DNA of 64,000 nucleotides from Warburgia ugandensis (Eukaryota > Streptophyta > Magnoliopsida > Canellales > Canellaceae). The stretch lies in NCBI GenBank assembly GCA_035236585.1, contig CP141136.1, positions 58,375,136-58,439,135 on the forward strand, given 5' to 3'. This document shows, in pieces, positions 62,201-64,000 of this stretch. Every line of letters begins with the position of its first letter. The first letter of the stretch is position 1. A program made the position numbers and the translations under genes. The notes below the pieces were generated by a model, which saw only the letters and a list, made by a program, of their open reading frames with translations, did no database searches and was not told the DNA's origin.

Positions 62201-63754
62201 ACATTTGGGTTTTAAATATTGAACAAAGCTACTTAGATACTAACTGAATTTGTATGGAATAATATTGTTTTTTGCCACTTGTTCATTCTTTGTTCACGAG
62301 AGAGATCATTATATTATTACAAACCTAACTTTATAATAATATCATCTAGGTGTCTATAGAAACCACTGCAGAAGTATTTCATGAGGGAGACTATATCTGC
62401 AACCTCCTGTACTTTCTCCTTGACTGTCGATGGCTATTTCAGAATTATGACAGCCTCAAACCAACCCTTTACGTAGATGTAACATCTAAACAAGGATGGC
62501 ATTTTGGAAAACAAAGGAGTACCAGTACTTATGTCGTGTCCTCCCAAAAGGCCTGATACCATGGTGGTTTCCAACTCTAAAGATACCCATAAAAAGTAAA
62601 GCTGGAAACACGTGGAACACCTTTTATCAAGTCTTATTTGGGGCAAAAAAACATACCAGTGAGTACAAAAAATCTTCCACGGCAAATGAGAATTTCTTAT
62701 TGTAGGTGCGGAAAGGATGTTAAGTAGGCTGTTTAACTAAACAAACTTGTTTTGAAGAAGAAAAGGGAAGCAGCAACATATTGTGATTTCTGAAGGCCAT
62801 TTTATTAAGCTACTGAAGTGCAAAATCCAAGTGGTTTCTCAAAGAAAGATGCAAATTAAGGCATGGATTAGGAAAATGACTTCTCATACCACTCTTCGAA
62901 GTAATGGCTCCAAGGCAGAACATAAGTTCTGAAACATCATAGCTTCTCTGATCACACTGCAAAAGAAGAAAGCCCAATTTCACTGTAACCTCCACAGAGA
63001 TCCATTTCCATAATCACCACAATGCTATAAATAATATACATATAGAAAGGGCAGACCACAAAAGCCTATAGTAAGCAGCCTTACCTTGTGTTTTTACAAG
63101 AAGCTGTTTCCACGCCTTGAACCCGTGACCTCAAGGTCACACAACAACAACTTTTACCGTTGCGCAACCTATGCAGGGTCCAGGGAAGGGGCTGACCACA
63201 AGGGCCTATAGTTGACAGCTTTACCTTGTGTTTTTACAAGAGGCAGCCTTATATATATAATATACATATATGAACTTAAATAATACATAGTGAGACAGCA
63301 TGGGAACCGAGGGGTGCAAATCTTTGCCATCTTAGTACGGTGCAACTCCATTCTACTAGTAATGATTGGATGATCATCGCTGGTGTATGAGCCACAATTT
63401 TCTGATTGGATGCAGCCATAACCAGTTTGATCTAACAGAGTTTTTCATCAGATTATTAACTGCTGCTATAAGATTGGGAAAAAGAAACTTCAGAACAATC
63501 TAAAGAGAATATCTGGAACATGATATAGATTACCCCACAATAGAGCAAGTAGTAGTAAGAGGGAGCAATAAGACAGGATCAGACAGCAGAAGCAACTGAA
63601 TGGAATAAAACAATTGGGTCGAAACTGGGAAAGACAGAAAGGATTTGCAGAATTATGATACTAACGTTGCGAATGATGGAGTCTTTCTGAGTCGTTTCTC
63701 TCCGGGCTGATCTGGGTCGGTGCCAGATTCATCAAAAAGCCTCTTGGCTACCAT
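57072..63754 (-). CDS. SARD1: SARD1: CBP60-family transcription factor of salicylic acid immunity, 8 exons, 475 aa
   Basis: Nuclear DNA-binding protein; in Arabidopsis SARD1, with CBP60g, switches on ICS1 and other genes for salicylic acid and pipecolate synthesis. Exons (minus): 63754-63666, 62956-62890, 62175-62114, 61402-60906, 58085-57925, 57803-57609, 57514-57418, 57331-57072; phases all fit. The N-terminus MVAKRLF..GEKRLRK has a bipartite NLS-like pattern (4-24). The CBP60 DNA-binding core holds [41 protein letters not shown] and [20 protein letters not shown], then [18 protein letters not shown] and [39 protein letters not shown] followed by [14 protein letters not shown] is the SARD1-type version of this stretch rather than the CBP60a or CBP60g type. 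Known SARD1 is ~451 aa, and the C-terminal tail is acidic and variable. SARD1, unlike CBP60g, is not thought to need calmodulin. Introns 1-4 hold SINEs or a LINE. Confidence 0.93.
59173..59240 (+). repeat. (AAT)n and (ATT)n microsatellite at the 5' break of the RTE copy
   Basis: About 16 AAT units followed by a short ATT run. It directly abuts the first recognisable LINE base at about 59243, in SARD1 intron 4. Confidence 0.93.
59243..60668 (+). mobile_element. RTE LINE, third copy, 5'-truncated, in SARD1 intron 4 (antisense)
   Basis: On plus: [62 protein letters not shown] and [10 protein letters not shown] (catalytic FADD changed to FADN), [15 protein letters not shown] and [14 protein letters not shown]. 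The 3' end is TAATTGGGATAAGGTCTTCG then (GATGAT)n at ~60640-60663. The endonuclease half is missing. Many stops. It is read against the direction of SARD1. Confidence 0.9.
61634..61807 (-). mobile_element. Au-family SINE in SARD1 intron 3, with 17-bp target-site duplication
   Basis: TAACTTATCTATAAACA (61617-61633) and TAACTTATCTATAGACA (61808-61824) match at 16 of 17. The plus strand reads AGCAGCCTGGTGCACAAAGC, GACGGATTACAAGGGTC, CACCTTGAACCCGTGACC (B box complement) and ATTGTGGCTCCC. It lies in sense within the gene and is one of the younger insertions by its duplication. Confidence 0.95.
63045..63256 (-). mobile_element. Double Au SINE (two partial units) in SARD1 intron 1 within one target duplication
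   Basis: Unit 1 (63045-63168) runs from GGGCAGACCACAAAAGCC to the head complement CTTTTACCGTTGCGCAA and lacks the usual 3' end. Unit 2 (63169-63250) reads CTATGCAGGGTCCAGGGAAG to TTTACAAGAGGCAGCC and lacks the head. One perfect duplication ATAATATACATATA (63031-63044, 63257-63270) flanks the pair, so both units probably arrived together. Confidence 0.85.
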
Positions 63755-64000
63755 CTTTCTAGTAAAAACTGGAGAATTTCGCAGTGGCTGTATGAGAGCA
63801 ACAAGCAGGAAAGCAAGAGATTGGTGCTCTTTAAGGAAATGGAAGAGAATATAGGGCAGATGAAGATATTAAAATATGCATAAAAGAAGCTTCTTCGATG
63901 TCAAGAGGAAACTGGGAAGTAGGAGCTGCGGTATGACCGAAGATCGTGATGTAACATCATTGACGTCAATTGAGAAGCGAGAGTCAACACTGTGTTTCTC
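63755..64000 (-). promoter_or_regulatory. SARD1 promoter with TGACGTCA and W-box
   Basis: TGACGTCA (63961-63968), a palindromic TGA/bZIP site, lies about 207 bases upstream of the SARD1 ATG. TTGACT on minus (complement at 63982-63987) is a W-box for WRKY factors. In Arabidopsis TGA1/TGA4 and WRKY factors act on SARD1, so the sites fit the gene. The transcription start cannot be fixed; the window ends before the full promoter. Confidence 0.55.

Noticed and set aside
1..64000. CRISPR arrays, operons, ribosome binding sites
   Set aside because: The window is plant nuclear DNA with spliced genes; the tandem repeats present lack the spacer pattern of CRISPR arrays.

Overview
The window is nuclear DNA of a flowering plant. 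The evidence is spliced genes with AT-rich introns, three plant-specific gene models (a land-plant PP2C, a chloroplast intron-splicing factor and an immune regulator), and plant retroelements: Au-type SINEs, RTE and L1 LINEs, and a hAT element with a BED-finger transposase. Long introns packed with old, stop-ridden retroelements suggest a species with large, TE-rich introns, probably woody or an early-diverging dicot or magnoliid. The species cannot be read from the sequence.

Layout. 1-176: tail of an RTE LINE. 1255-7207 (+): a complete 8-exon PP2C phosphatase gene, 428 codons. 7208-13452: tail-to-tail spacer with four Au SINEs and small repeats. 13453-27035 (-): complete 8-exon CRS1 gene, 805 codons, for the three-CRM-domain chloroplast group II intron splicing factor; its 4.3 kb intron 3 holds an RTE LINE fused to the 3' half of an Au SINE. 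27036-57071: about 30 kb without an intact gene. This holds a 12.5 kb hAT-bordered composite element (28431-40941), a MITE, a second RTE LINE, a dispersed repeat with a hairpin, a decayed L1 LINE, a Harbinger-like element and an LTR-like foldback. 57072-63754 (-): complete 8-exon SARD1 gene, 475 codons, for the CBP60-family transcription factor of salicylic-acid immunity, with an RTE LINE and three SINE copies in its introns. 63755-64000: SARD1 promoter with a TGACGTCA site and a W-box.

The three intact genes are unrelated in function (signalling phosphatase, plastid RNA splicing, immunity) and each has its own promoter. What joins the region is transposon activity: every gene has long introns filled by SINEs or LINEs while coding frames and splice sites stay intact. 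Two introns use the rare GC-AG splice type.

The most unusual structure is the hAT composite. It has 8-bp target-site duplications and hAT-like ends. Between them lie a broken hAT transposase gene, a broken Ptta/En-Spm-type gene with a Ulp1-like protease domain on the other strand, and three arrays of about 9, 6 and 14 short palindromes built on the same ATAGGACGGTT / AACCGTCCTAT core.
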